A DNA stretch of 64,000 nt from Gnetum montanum. Its lineage: Eukaryota; Streptophyta; Gnetopsida; Gnetales; Gnetaceae. How positions within the stretch are numbered: the first letter of the stretch is position 1; every line of letters begins with the position of its first letter. The notes under the pieces were generated by a model. The model made no database searches. It had not been told where the DNA came from and saw nothing but the letters and a program-made list of their open reading frames with translations. This document shows, piece after piece, positions 1 through 11,760 of this stretch. The DNA is taken from positions 456,612 through 520,611 of the forward strand of contig MNCI01024945.1 in NCBI GenBank assembly GCA_015680685.1. Direction: 5' to 3'. Position numbers and translations under genes: made by a program.

Positions 1-1250
1 ATAGCGATGCTACAAGCCTCACAATGCATGCCTCAATCCTTCATCTAAACCTTACAATTGATAGGGGAACTGCAAGGCCTTCATTAGGCTTTTCAAATGA
101 TCCAAGACTTGACTAAAGAGTTAAGAAACTTCAAAGCCTAAATGTCTGAAATCAAATATTATGGACTTCTATCAAGATGATCTCATAAGCCCTATGGTCC
201 CACCACTAACTCTTTTCCTTAGTGTCCTTGTGTCACAATTCACCAAGTACAATAGTGAAGGTGATCCGAATGCAAGTCTAATTACCTTCTGCTCCAAGTA
301 CTTGCTATTGCAAGCATGGCCACATATAATTATGTGAATTTTCACTTATCTTTAGTAGGAAAAACCTTAGACTACTACTGTGCCTTACCAAGGGGATTCC
401 TATCCTCCTTGGATGAACTAATTTTGCAATCTGCTAACCATTTCAAGTATAAATTGAAATCCAATACCACACTTGACCAACTAATGAAGGTCATGTAGGG
501 ATCCCTAGAGCTAGTGCAGAAGTTCATCCAACAATGGAACATTCTACTCAACGATATACTGGATCCAATAGTTAAAACTTACCTTTTAGCTTTTTTTAGA
601 GGGTCATTTAATGCGTTTATGAAATCAAAATTATATTATTTTGATCTAAGATCTTTTAGTCAAGCCTTGTCCTAGACTAAGAACATAGAGGATGCCACCA
701 AAGCTAGCCATGATCCTACTTACATAGCATACAAAAACAAACATACACGCAAAGAAAGGAAAAGGGTAGGTAAAACAATATGGTCATAGAAATTGTAACA
801 AAGGAGACTAAGCCAACTAAACATGGGCCAAAAAATAATTAACCTAGGGACCCTACTACCAACAACAACAAACCAAGCATCAACCTCTGGGGCTACTACA
901 TTGACTACCTCTAAGCCTAACTTTGCATAGAAACACTATTCCAGCTATACTGAATTACCCCTTAAGCCATCAAAACTATTAGAACAACTATTGAAGAGCA
1001 GTAGAATCTAGTACAAGAAAATGATCGAGAATGCCCATAACAAGCATAATAGGTTATGTGAAATAGCAAAAGACCCCACTTGAGTAATCAAATATGATCC
1101 TCCACTATACAAATACTATATGCTAGACCACTTTTTCCATTACCATTAGTTGCCAAGAAATAATACACTTAAGGATGACCTACAAAGGATGATTGATAGG
1201 GTGAATTAATATTAGACACATCCAACCCCATTAGGCCTCAAAATTAGTCA
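1..1250 (+). pseudogene. Degenerate Ty3/gypsy gag (element E0)
   Basis: Relic of a retrotransposon capsid/nucleocapsid polyprotein. The longest open piece (316-498) reads through a typical plant gypsy gag core: a CALPRG motif, then a HFKY segment, then TTLDQLMKVM. It runs into an amber stop, after which the same frame continues with GSLELVQKFIQQWN, so the stop is a mutation and not the protein end. Around 1105-1210 a residual nucleocapsid segment (YYMLDHFFHYH, LPRNNTLKDDLQRMID) resembles the zinc-knuckle region, with its cysteines lost. Stops and frame changes are frequent. The left end runs off the window, so no 5' LTR or primer site is seen. Family assignment rests on motif recognition only. 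Confidence 0.6.
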
Positions 1251-1999
1251 ATGCACATATACAAGGACCCCTTAAATGCTAGCCATAGCCTGTACACCAT
1301 AGCAACATTTGAAATCCACAATGATTAAAGGCCTATGAGGGAACCATTTGTGACTAGGGTGCTTCCTCACAATGAAAGAGGCCCTCCACCTCCTACTAAA
1401 AGGTCCACTTTTGTTTTAAGGGTATTGTCACTAGTTCCTCCCAAGAGCATTTTTTGACTAGGGTGTTCCAACCCTTTATGACACAACCTACCCCAATAAC
1501 AGAACAACCCCCCATGGTGGCCCATGCAATGTCTTCTTCTTCACAAGAAACTATAGATAGCAAGAAATCCCCAACCAAGCAATGAAAGAAGGTTGTGAAA
1601 AAATCATTGCTTTCCTTTTCATCCAAAAATCATGAAACTTGTAAAACCTAATTTAGTCCAGCCATCAATTATAGCAAATACAACCAAAACAACTCATATC
1701 CATTTAAAAACACATTGTAATAAGGGGGGTAGGATTATGATAAAATTCAATTTTTTCAAGTCCTTCATCCTAGATCTAACAAAATGGCCATACTATACAA
1801 TTTTTTTAAAAAAGCACTCAACAAAAGGCCTATTTTACAAACTAAATCTACCAAAGTGAAAACAACCAAGTAACCTTGGATGTACATAGTTGTTGCCAAA
1901 ATACAAGGTAGGATTTATGCAAATTTAAAAAATAGGTACACAAGCACAGATCTAGAAAATAGAATACATGAAATGGAATAGAAAATTAATAAGGTTCGT
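1251..1999 (+). pseudogene. Degenerate gag-pol linker of E0
   Basis: This follows directly from the gag relic in the same orientation. At 1336-1440 a decayed frame reads EPFVTRVLPHNERGPPPPTK, a proline-rich linker of the kind that follows gag in plant gypsy elements. Short open stretches follow (for example 1632-1859), but none shows a protease, RT or integrase motif. I see no pol domain between here and the repeat array that starts near 2000, so E0 has either lost pol or is a non-autonomous copy. Confidence 0.4.
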
Positions 2000-2149
2000 G
2001 TACCTGAGAAAGGTGATAGTAAAACTCTCCCCAATCCTTGGATAGGGTAGGCATGCTATAGTTTCAGTAGTGGCATTCGTCTCTTGCAATGCAAGATTCC
2101 TCAAAGGAGCCATTGTCTTGGTCATGGCACTAGGAGCAAGCCTTGAAAT

Positions 2150-4100
2150 GTGAAGAAATCCTTGACTACACTGGCATTAGGTAGCCAATAATAGGACTAC
2201 GCTAGCAATAAGTCACCAACATCAAGACTACGCTAGCAATAGGTTATCAATAGTAGGTTTATGTTGGTAGTAAGTCACCAACAACAGGACTATGCTGGTA
2301 GTAGTCCATAGATGGTTGTTACTATGCTAAATCTAGGCAAGGGGTAGTAGCAGAAATGGTGGTGGAGCCCTTCACCAAGGCACAGAGGCAAGAAAGTAGA
2401 AAGAAAATATGATTTGTAATAATATTTTCTAATCAAATCCACCTTAAACCTAAGCATCCATCCTAAGACCCTAATTTCCATTTACAACTACACTCCCTTG
2501 GAATCAAATATGGAAAGTAGGACTATGTTGAAGTTATGTTTAGCTTTTTGTAAAAAACTTGCTAATTTTTTATGGCTGCTGCTTAATATTCCAAAAAAAG
2601 TGCAAAAAAGTATAGCTATGGTAAGTTTTTTTGTAGTTTTTTTCAGCATGACTACACTACAATTAGCACTACTAAAGGTGTTTGAACTACCACTTCCATT
2701 TCAAATTCCATCCTACACTCCTAGAACCCTTTGAACATGGCTATATACATCAAATTTAGGCAAGAAACTCTTACTTTACCAAGACTACACTAAAGACAAC
2801 CAAGGACTACGTTGGGCCAATGTAGTTCCAACTACTGCCAACATAGTTCATGATGGGATGGACTTCCAAAAGCCTATCCAACCTTTAGAAGCCTTCAAAT
2901 TAACTATCTAATTCTGCCAAACCCTACCCAAAACCCCCAATAGCACCAAAACTTAGGCTCAAGCACTCCAACTCTAACAAGAATCAAACCTCCTGATCAA
3001 CTACACTAAGATAACTGAGGGACTACACTGGGCTAGTGTAGTCCTTGCTACTTCTCATCATAGTCCAACAACACATCTTGCCTTCTTGCAATCCAAGTAG
3101 CCCATCTAGTTTATTCAACCCTTAGTTGATCCTAAATTGACACACCATTTTCCCAAACCCTAGTTTGTTCCTTCGGTAAGTCCAAAGCATTACTAATTGT
3201 AAAAATTAATGTCAGATTTTCCCTTTCCCTTGTGACTATGCTAGGGAAACCAAGGATTATGCTAGGCCAACATAGTCCTAGTCCAAGCCCAATGTAGTCC
3301 CCTTAAAACTTATTAAAAAATATCAAAACCATGAAACTTGGTTCCAAAAAATATTGAAACCCTAATTTAGACCTGCATGACCATGAAACCGACTTTCCAT
3401 TCACCCTTTGACATCCTTCATCATGACTATAGTCAAGAGATGAGGAGGACTACCCTAGGCCATCAATTTTTAGAGGACTATGTTGGCCCATCATAGTCCT
3501 CTAATATTTGATCTAAAATTACAATGAAATACCTAAAACTATCTTTGGTTGACCATAAATCCTTATCCCAACTAGTTCAGTGTTGAATTAAGCCATTATT
3601 CATCACTTTTTATCACTCCAATCTAAACAATAATGAGGAGAAGAGGAGGACTACATTGGGCCAATGTAGTCCTTCCTAAAGCCTACATTATTCCCTCAAA
3701 AACTATTTAAAAATTATCCCAAATAATCTAGAACTACTATCGACAAGCTTGAGAAACCTACCCAAGCCTCTATCACCCCTAAAATGGCATTTTTCTATGA
3801 TTTTTAACTTCAACAACCTTGGCTACATTGAGGCAAGGTTAGAACTATGAAAGGCCAACATAGTCCCTCTCAAAGCTAAGCACAGTCTCTTAAAATTGTA
3901 AGAGAACTTACCAATAATCACCTAACTTCACTACCAGTCAACACTATCACCTTGTTGGAAGCCTTCATTGACCATGGAAACTACTTTCAATCATACAAGC
4001 TTGGACTAAGATGATAGGGAGATGGTACCACATTTGACAAGTGTAGTCCCATGTCAAGCCCAATATAGTCCTCACCATAAACTTCAATCTAGGCCAAACA
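2150..4100. repeat. GGACTAC...GTAGTCC palindromic tandem array
   Basis: A long tract built on variants of a short inverted repeat with arms close to GGACTAC and GTAGTCC. The best copy, 3648-3672, has perfect 12-bp arms (GGACTACATTGG / CCAATGTAGTCC) around one base. Further copies lie near 2289, 2803, 3022, 3253, 3473, 3830 and 4035. From about 2780 the spacing is roughly 175-230 bp. The sequence after each palindrome is also alike (a second half-copy, then CTCAAAAACTTATT-like text), so this is a diverged tandem repeat of about 200 bp. At 2160-2310 there is a denser sub-array of GACTACGCTAGCAATAGG-like words. No coding frame explains it. It sits where Tat/Ogre-type gypsy elements carry tandem repeats downstream of their genes. 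Confidence 0.7.
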
Positions 4101-4214
4101 TAACCTAGAAGACACCTCTATCAAGAAAGTTTTAGAGAGATGAAAAAATGAGGTACAAATTCAAAGAAAAAATGTTCAATTTTACTATAAAAATATTATA
4201 TTTAATACACATGA

Positions 4215-4435
4215 TGAAAAAAAAATCTACATATATAAATTATAAATAGGAGTGAACCCCTCCCATTATAACTAACTAAGAGAGGCCCAAAGTCTTTATG
4301 AGAGGCCCAAAAAATGAAAAAGGAGCCAAAAGCCTTTATGAGAGGCCCATGCCAAAAGAGTTAAGATGCTTTACAAACAAGTATAAATAAGGGTAAAACC
4401 CTTCCATTATAACTTACTAAGAGAAATGAAGTGAA
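4215..4435 (+). repeat. Two-copy tandem segment with TATA-like boxes
   Basis: Two imperfect copies of about 150 bp. Each contains a TATA-like run (TATAAATTATAAATAGG near 4233; GTATAAATAAGGG near 4381), then an ACCCCTCCCATTATAACTAACTAAGAG-like block in pieces, then text with GAGAGGCCCA and CTTTATGAGAGGCCC. In an LTR this would be the U3 core promoter. It may belong to the 3' LTR of E0, but I cannot fix LTR ends because no partner copy is in the window. Confidence 0.5.
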
Positions 4436-5768
4436 TAAAGAAGCTCTTTCTTTTCTTTATTTTGAGTGTTCAATGCAAGTGTTTTAGTTCTTAGTTGAAG
4501 CTCTCCTAGCTTCATCATTTTTCTCTTTATTATACTCTTATAGCATGTATCTCTCATGTTTAGTGAATCCTTCTTCATGGATTCTTCTCTCAATTTCTCA
4601 CATATTTCTCTTGCATAATTTCTTATACATACATGCAATTGCACATGCTCATGCATAATATCTTATATTTTAAGTTTTTTCAAGTTTTGAACTTATTAGC
4701 ATGTTTCTTTATGTTTCCTTTATAGAATTTAAGTAGTTTGAAGTAAATTTTTATTTAATTTCATGGCATTTACTTCCATGTTTTAGATTCAAGTCAGTTC
4801 CTCTTAAATTTCATACCCATGTTGAACGTTTAAAGAGGGCTTTAGCCACTTTCTCATGAATTTGATGTAATGGCTTAGGTCTCTTCTTTCATGAGTTTAT
4901 TCCAAGCTATTCCAAATTATGTTAGTTTTATAATGCATTTAAGCTCAATAAAGAATTTTTTAAAGGGTTTATGCATGTTTTTTTTGTTTTTGTGCATGCT
5001 ACATAATTCTGTAGAAAAAGATAAGCATCTACTGTTATTCTTCTAATTCAATCCTTCCACACTATGTTTAGAGATTGTGTTATATGTTTTCATGCTTGTA
5101 AATGAGGTTGAATTTGGAATTTTACCCAATTAGAGTTTGAAATTCTTGTTTCTATCATTCTTTATTTTTCTTACAATTCCATAACCTCACTACGGCCTTA
5201 CCATGATCCATGGTTAGCTCTATTTTATAATTTAAATAAATCATGACCTATGGTAAAATTATGGTTTGTGAATAATGTCATCATGACCTATGGTTAACCT
5301 GTTATTTAATATTTGAAGTATAATAGAAGAGAAAGAAAGTTCAAAGTAATTACTATGACCTTACCATGATTCATGGTCAAATATTGGTTTACTTAATTTG
5401 AATTTTCTCTCTAATTTGCAAGATCTATTATAATATGAATATCCTATAGCCTAACTACAATGCATGGTCAAATTCCACAACTCATGATTTTTCATCATGA
5501 CCAAGCCTTAACTCATGGTGTTGCTTATCATCATGAAAATCACCAAATTTGGAGCTAGAATTTCAGAGATAGACAAAGGTTGAAGACTTTATCCCACTAT
5601 GTAGCTTTGACAAGATGGAATCACATGATCTGTGAGTTGAAAATGGAAGATGAAACAATGAGTAATACAAAGATGAACTATGAATATTATGTTTACTACA
5701 AGTGATAGAAAATGAGTAACATGTATTATTAGAATGGTATGAAAGATATTTCTTCAAAATAAAATAGT
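4436..5768. other. AT-rich non-coding, probable LTR/3' remnant of E0
   Basis: No gene is seen. The first part (4440-4960) is T-rich, with CTCTTTCTTTTCTTTATT-like runs typical of LTR R/U5 sequence. At 5170-5540 the tract repeats variants of ACCATGATCCATGGT. Perfect 6-bp arms occur at 5200-5214 and again at 5363-5377, with looser copies near 5228, 5280, 5460 and 5500. The sequence is cut by the E3 insertion at 5773/5774 and resumes at 41797. Confidence 0.4.
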
Positions 5769-5773
5769 AAATC
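5769..5773. repeat. E3 target-site duplication, left (AAATC)
   Basis: AAATC lies immediately outside the left LTR end and is repeated exactly at 41792-41796. Five bases is the usual length for gypsy integrases. Confidence 0.85.
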
Positions 5774-6540
5774 TGATGAGGAGTTCCCATGGATTTCACA
5801 ATCCAAGATCTCTGAAAGTCAAATAAATAAAGAAAATTTGAACAAGAAAAGGAGAATGAAAGCTTCATTCTTACTCAAATTGAGAATTTACATATGAAAG
5901 GAAGCATAAATTCCCAAGGACAGACAAGAGATTCAATCAAACTCTCACACATTCAATCAAAGGAAACACACACACACACAAGGATGATCATCAAGGTACC
6001 TTGCCAATATTTTATCTCTTCTTCTACTCTTCTCTAAACTCCCTACACTCTATCTTTCTCTTTCTACACTCTCTTAATCAACTTAGAGGTCCAAGAAATC
6101 TATTTATATCTTTTCCATCCTATCTCTTCATCTTTCATTCAATTTATCATTCAATTTAATGTTCACTAAAATCCATGTGAGACATCTATGAGAAACAAGA
6201 GACATCTATCCTAAGTGCAAAAGATATCAAAGTAGACATCTTGGGGAAGATGTCTTGTAGTAGACATCTTGGATGAGATGCCTCATATGTAGTTGGGACA
6301 TCTCATTTGTAGTTGGAACGTCTCACTTATAGTTGGGACATCTCACCTATAAGGCCAAAATATGAAGATTCTTATTTCGAGTCTTGTAACCTCCGAACAC
6401 CTCCAAAAAAGTCCCCATAGCCCCCAAAACACATTAAACTAGTCAAAATAGTCCCAAAACACTTCCAAACATGTAAAAACTCCAAGGAAATATTCCATCA
6501 TTGGAGAGATGTTCCATTGACCTATTTGATCTCCACATCA
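5774..6540 (-). repeat. E3 3' LTR
   Basis: This aligns along its length with 41040-41791. Shared blocks include the CACAC-containing segment, ATGATCATCAAGG, TATTTATATC with TATCTCTTCATC, and AGACATCTATGAGAAA. On the minus strand it starts TGATGTGGAG and ends CTCCTCATCA. It contains (CA)n near 5958. A run of GACATCT/AGATGTC words lies near 6225-6350. Confidence 0.88.
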
Positions 6541-6917
6541 GGACCCTCCTCCTTCAAAAGACTCTTAATTCCCATACAAGATGCCTTTACACTTGGGATA
6601 GGTACTACCCCCTCACATTGTCCACAATTCATACAAGAACCAAATCACAACACACATGAAATGGTTAGAGCTCAAAACATTTTTTCTCTACCATCCAAAA
6701 TTATTTCACAAACACATATAAACACACAACAAAATGTATGGATGACACACATAAAAACACACACACAAACACAAGCATAATTTTTTGATAACATCACAAG
6801 GGAGAAATTTATGAAAGAATAGTGGATATGATGTTTTCCCTCAAAGGCTTTTCAAAATTTCCATTTTGAAAGCACCAAATCCCATGTGTTTCTTCCATGA
6901 CCTATAACAAAACAAGA
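6541..6917 (-). other. E3 3' untranslated region and polypurine tract
   Basis: Between the last coding relic and the 3' LTR. On the minus strand the last bases before the LTR are GAAGGAGGAGGGTCC, a good polypurine tract for plus-strand priming. No other feature is seen. Confidence 0.5.
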
Positions 6918-7388
6918 TTAAATAAATTCAAAAGGATTAGGTCTCTTCAAACCAATTTCCCTTCTTTCATCCTTTTTCCCCTTCTTCACCTTATTCTTCT
7001 TGGTTTTTGGAAGAATAACCCTTAGCTTTCCTTCACCATCACCATCATAATGAAGATTATCTTCATGCTTATCATCCATTTCATAGCTAAGACAATCAAG
7101 GTCATCAACACCTTTGACAAATTCATCCTTTTCATAATGCATAGAAAATAATTCAAATTTCTAGAAATTCATATCATTATCAAATTCGTCACCAAACTCA
7201 ATAATGAACTTTCTACTATGAATTCCACGATAGCCATCATTTTCCCATACAAAATTAAATTCATTACCATCATTAACTTTTCTCCTACTAAAAATGACAT
7301 CAAAATTTACATTATTTGTATCAAATAAAATAGGACTCAAAATGTTATCATAATCACTATAATGATCATGATGCACATCATTACCTTT
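6918..7388 (-). pseudogene. E3 post-gag acidic ORF, part 2
   Basis: Two minus-strand open stretches (7376-7161 and 7142-6918) continue the frame cut at 29160. The first is rich in Asp, Asn and His (HHDHYSDYDN, then SRKFIIEFGDEFDND) and matches E4 at 54741-54998 (GHHNHYGDYNENE, HYEKIIIDIGKNID). The second is acidic, then strongly basic (KTKKNKVKKGKKDERRE), resembling a nuclear-type basic tract. The function is unknown. Conservation between E3 and E4 implies it was once translated. Confidence 0.5.
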
Positions 7389-7730
7389 TGATAAAGTATG
7401 AAATGGCTAATACATTGCATCTATGATGCCATAGATGTGTAGTCGCATATGCATTGTAGCATCCCATACTATAATGCTTCTACATTGTAAGATCTCCTAA
7501 TACATAGCATCTGCTATATCATAAATGTGATGTCACAATTATAATAAATTCCTATAAATACAAGCATCTCATCATGTATTCAACACCTTTTGGTCAATTT
7601 AGTAGCTAAACTCTTACAGTTTTATTTCATGATTTTAGAAATAGTCAATGAGTTCCTATAGTATGGATTTGAGTCAATTGTACTATGTATTATTCAAGTG
7701 GCATTATACTTGGAGACATTTCATGAATAA
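7389..7730 (+). repeat. E2 5' LTR, left fragment
   Basis: This aligns with 28255 to about 28590: TGATAAAGTATGAAATGG... then TGCATCTA words, a CCTATAAATACAAG TATA region, GTATTCAACACCTTTTG, and GTCAATGAGTTC. It stops abruptly at the E1 boundary in ...CATGAATAA. Confidence 0.85.
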
Positions 7731-8555
7731 TGATGAGTCATCATTAGTAGGATCTCATCAATGTGATCCCATCAACATATCTACATTGATGCCTACCCAT
7801 TGAAAAATACAATTCAACAAAGTCTCTAGTCTTTCCTATATAAATGCACACACCAATCACACTTATGGAATTCATTGGTTAGTAGCATAGCATAGCTCTT
7901 TTAGTTTGTTCATTTGAGAATTAGAATATTTTCTAAGTGCCCATAGTAGGAGTTGAGAAGTGTACAGATCATTATTTGAGCATTGATGTACCTAGACACT
8001 TCGATGTGAATGAAAATAAAGATGAGCTTTCTTAATAAACTTTGTAGCACTTGGACTTAGAAAAATATTTACCTTAATGCATTTACTATTCATTTAATTG
8101 ATTAATTAATTAGAAAATAATAATTAATGCACATAATTATGACCATCTCAAACATACTTTAACACTTGGCAATCCCAGTAGTGCTTAAGCTTGGTAATCT
8201 AGTAGCATTGCAATGTGTTTCAAAATGTGTATGAAAAATGGAAATGGGTGCTTATGTTAGGATTAGTATAAGACATTAAATAGTTTCTAGAGAAATTATC
8301 ATTTAATCAATTTATTTTTTGACTTAGGCAAAATAGAATAGAAATATAAAACTATACAAATCATGTGCCTTAGTTACACTTAACCATATCGTTGAACCTC
8401 ACAAATGGAATTGAGAAGAGAATGATTGTATCCTTAGATTCACCTTCTTAGTTAATATGTACTTATAAAGCTAAAGTCTACAAAATTCAACAGGTTTTCT
8501 TAGTGAATGCTAGTGATTTGTATGGTTGGGTGTAGGAACTGCTCGCTTCTCATTA
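7731..8555 (+). repeat. E1 5' LTR
   Basis: It begins with the near-palindrome TGATGAGTCATCA. It shares with 21798-22512 the blocks TTGGTTAGTAGCATAGCA, TTAGAATATTTTCTAAGTGC, AAAGATGAGCTTTCTTAATA, TTACCTTAATGCATTTACTA, and ACCTTCTTAGTTAAT. It ends CTCATTA (degraded CA). It is about 110 bp longer than the 3' copy because of a segment at about 7758-7868 containing the TATATAAATGC TATA-like box. Confidence 0.86.
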
Positions 8556-8574
8556 TTGGCATCATTTTCAAGGA
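8556..8574 (+). promoter_or_regulatory. E1 primer-binding site (tRNA-Asp-like)
   Basis: TTGGCATCATTTTCAAGGA abuts the 5' LTR and is a mutated tRNA-Asp primer site of the Tat/Athila type (canonical TTGGCACCGTTGCCGGGGA). Confidence 0.75.
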
Positions 8575-11330
8575 CTTCAATTAGCTATGTGTGCTACCTA
8601 GAAAGTTAGTGAAATTATTCAATGACATTGTAATGAATCCTAAGGTTACATCATTTAGAAAATAATAATAACACAAAAATACAATTTTCTTTAAGAAATA
8701 ACATGGATTCTTCTCATAGGAAAGATTCTCTACCACTATTCAAGAATAATTCCAATCAACAAAGGCAAGAAGGCCTAAAACCACCTGTGCCCTAATAATG
8801 CAAAGTGGTCTATACTCATTCAGATGAGTATATTCTAGATTTCACCATCATCCTATATCAAGATGAACAAATTCAATAGAGGGACATGGAAGGAAACATC
8901 ATGTTGCCTCTAGATTGATCAGTTCGTATGATGCTACTTCACAATCTCATGAGATTGGGCATCATAGGGCTCAATGCTAAGTACATTGCATAAAATCATA
9001 ACTACCAGGATCATCATCCCACAAACATGCAAAGAAAGAAAGATTAGCAACAGGAAGCTCACTATGAGGCATCAAAAGGAAAATGGTTCACAAACCCATT
9101 GTTCCTATTATGTCAAAAGGAAGGAGAAGATCCTGTCTTAAGAGCTTCTCAATTCAGTAACTCTCCTCCCCTTCCCTACTACAAAGGGTTCCTTAACTAG
9201 CATTTGCAATTAACTATTAATAACTCTAGTTCTAGGAAGACTAGTTCACATGATTATGAGGCCTCAAAGGAAGGGAATCAAGGTAGGAACCATGATAATG
9301 AAAAACATGATGATTAGGGATGAGACTAGAGAAGAAGGAGAAGTAGGGACCATTATGGTGCTAGCCCTTCATCCTCTTCACTTTCATCATCATCACCAAC
9401 TTCCTTCAACTCTGACTGAGGAGGCAGAGAGAGAGACCATGATGGAGGTGACCAATGGAATAAGTATAATGGAAGATCCCAATGGAAGAATAGAGACCAA
9501 GGGCATGGGAAATCAAGGCAGGCTCACCATAAAGATAGAAGGGACAACAAAGGGCATCATATGCATCATCGTCGTCATAGGGGTCATGACTATGATGATC
9601 ATCTTCTTGCCACTAGAAACATGCTAAACATTGTGGAGGTAGTTAGGATTCCAATAAGGCACATGAAGGATAGCTAGATAAAATGGTTGGACATAAACAA
9701 TATCCCTAAGTTCGAAAGGGAATATAATTTTGATCCATAGAATCATCTCCAATACTTTCATGATGCATGTACCTTACAAAATGTGGAAAAAAATGATAGA
9801 AACTAAAGTTATTTCCAAGGATACTTATCAAGGAGGCTAAAAGTTGGTATGAGTCCTTGGAGCTAGAATCAATCCAATGATGGAGTACAATGCTCGCATT
9901 GTTTAATGATAAGTATTAAATGTACACCTAAGTATCTAACTTGAGAGAGTAGATCCAAGGCATATATGAATCCTTGAATGTTTTCATGTTCAAGTATTAC
10001 TCTTTATTGCATTGATGTCCAAGCCATGACTATGCTTAAAGGAACCAACTAAACCATATCATAGATAGGCTTTGAATAGAAGTGAAGAGAAATCCTGGGG
10101 TCTATGCCCAAGGAAGGATTTAAGAGCTAAGAATCCATCAAATCTAAAGGCTAATTGAGCAAGTGACCAAAGAAGAGGGTGAATGGAGAAAGAAGAAAAA
10201 TACAAAGGAGTACAACTAAGCTCATTCCATTCACAAAAGGAAGATCTAATTCTATCATAATAAGGAGGTGGCACCACTTGATGAAGTGGTGCAACAAAAA
10301 ACCTTGTTGATACAAATATCTATTTTTGAAATATCAACCAAGATTGATGAAAAGTGGGACTCTTTGAATGAAAAATTCCAAATTGTCCTTAGAATTACTA
10401 AGGAAACTAAAGAGCAATATAGTAGTTGTGATATCAAGAGAAAGAAAGAAGCTAAATGTGCCCATTAGAAGGATAAGGAAAACATTGTTGCATTGGATGA
10501 GGTTGTATGTTATAAATTAGATGATAAGGGGTATGCCATTCTTTCTTATGAACATCCTAAGGGATGTTGCCTAGTTGTGTCACACTTACAAAAATCTAGG
10601 TTGTATGATTTGAATCCTCACTTGGTAAAATGACAAGCACCTAGGAGGTTGCCTTATCCTTAAGGCAACTATAGAAAGTTCCACCAACAAGCCTACTATC
10701 TAAGTAGATCACAACCTTAACCTCATGACTAATACTAGACGTAGCAACATCCACAATCATGGGGGATGCCACCATCAAGGTAGAAGTATCCTTACCATCA
10801 TCCATATTTGTATAGCTACTATGTTGAATAATCCATTTATCCATGTGACTCTTCTAGTCACACTTCTTTCCAACACCATTACTATTTCCCTCTTGAATAC
10901 TATAGAGCACAATCTCCAAGAGGGGAGTCTCCATTTTCCTTTTACCCTACTCATCCTTCTACAGGTGTACATTCATCCTTAATCTAGTTTCCACGCACTC
11001 CATCCATGCAAGCCAAAAATTTAGCCTAATCATAGTAAAGAAATGCCACAAGGGTTGCTAGCTTATAGTTAGCTCCTTAGGCAAGTCATTTAGATACTAA
11101 GCCTTAAAATGATTCTTTTTTGAACAAAAAATTATACCAAGCCCTCATAGTCACTTGCAACTGTTGACTCTACTTCACCTTCCTCCTCGACAACATCCTT
11201 CAAGACCCTTTTGAACCAAACACCTCCCAAAGTATACACTATAATGTTGACCCATGTGGTCATATATTGGATAAAGGATAGCCACCTTCCTAGTAAGAGA
11301 TTTGATCTTGGGAGTTCCCTCATTTACTAG
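8575..11330 (+). pseudogene. E1 gag relic
   Basis: Decayed gag colinear with that of E5. There is a Ser/Arg/His/Asp-rich tract at about 9250-9610 (real frame RDHDGGDQWNKYNG, HHMHHRRHRGHDYDD). Then come NMLNIVEVVRIPIRHMKDS, WLDINNIPKFEREYNFDP, HDACTLQNVEK and SWYESLELES-type text to about 9880. Near 10500-10630 the nucleocapsid remnant reads CYKLDDKGY... YEHPKGCC. The coding frame shifts often. The apparent Met-rich frame at 9250-9627 is an out-of-frame shadow. Confidence 0.6.
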
Positions 11331-11760
11331 CAAATCACCTAAAATGAACCTTGCAAGGCTCTTCTAGACTCAAGTAATAATGTTGATTTAATCTCACAAC
11401 AAATGTACAAGCTTAAAATCTACCTCCACTCAGGAAGAGTAACATTAGTCTTAAGTTAGTAGATCAGTCCATCACTATTTTCTTAGGATTAGTGAAAGAC
11501 ATTGTGACCATTGTCTATGCATGATCATATCCTACTAACTTTCTAGTGATCAAATTGGATAACTGCAAGGGGAACTTCCCTATTATCATGGGAAGAGCTT
11601 GGCTAAGTATGATGGACAAGTGATTAGGAATCAAAGAACTCTCCTTAGAGATCTCCAAGGAGAATTAATTAAAAAAGATAGAGAAGAATCACATTTAATG
11701 AATCATGTATAGTGCCACAACATTCCACTATGTGTAGAAACTATGGACCATTAGAAGCAC
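11331..11760 (+). pseudogene. E1 protease relic
   Basis: This corresponds to the E5 protease. Recognisable pieces are NEPCKALLDSSNNVDLISQQMYK-like text in broken frame near 11345-11415, then VIKLDNCKGNFPIIMGRAW near 11550-11605, the conserved second half of plant retroviral-type aspartic proteases (IIMGRAWL). The DTG-like active site is lost through mutation. Enzymatically dead. Confidence 0.55.

Noticed and set aside
7726-7730. E1 target-site duplication AATAA versus AGCAA (22513-22517)
   Set aside because: Two of five bases differ, so it is not used as evidence. The insertion is established from the split E2 LTR instead.
9250-9627. 125-residue open frame rich in Met/Ile/Glu
   Set aside because: Out-of-frame shadow of the E1 gag His/Arg/Asp-rich tract. 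The true frame (RDHDGG..., HRRHRGHDYDD) matches E5 gag.
10059-11323. Several overlapping short frames on both strands
   Set aside because: All fall within the decayed E1 gag/linker and follow no consistent frame.
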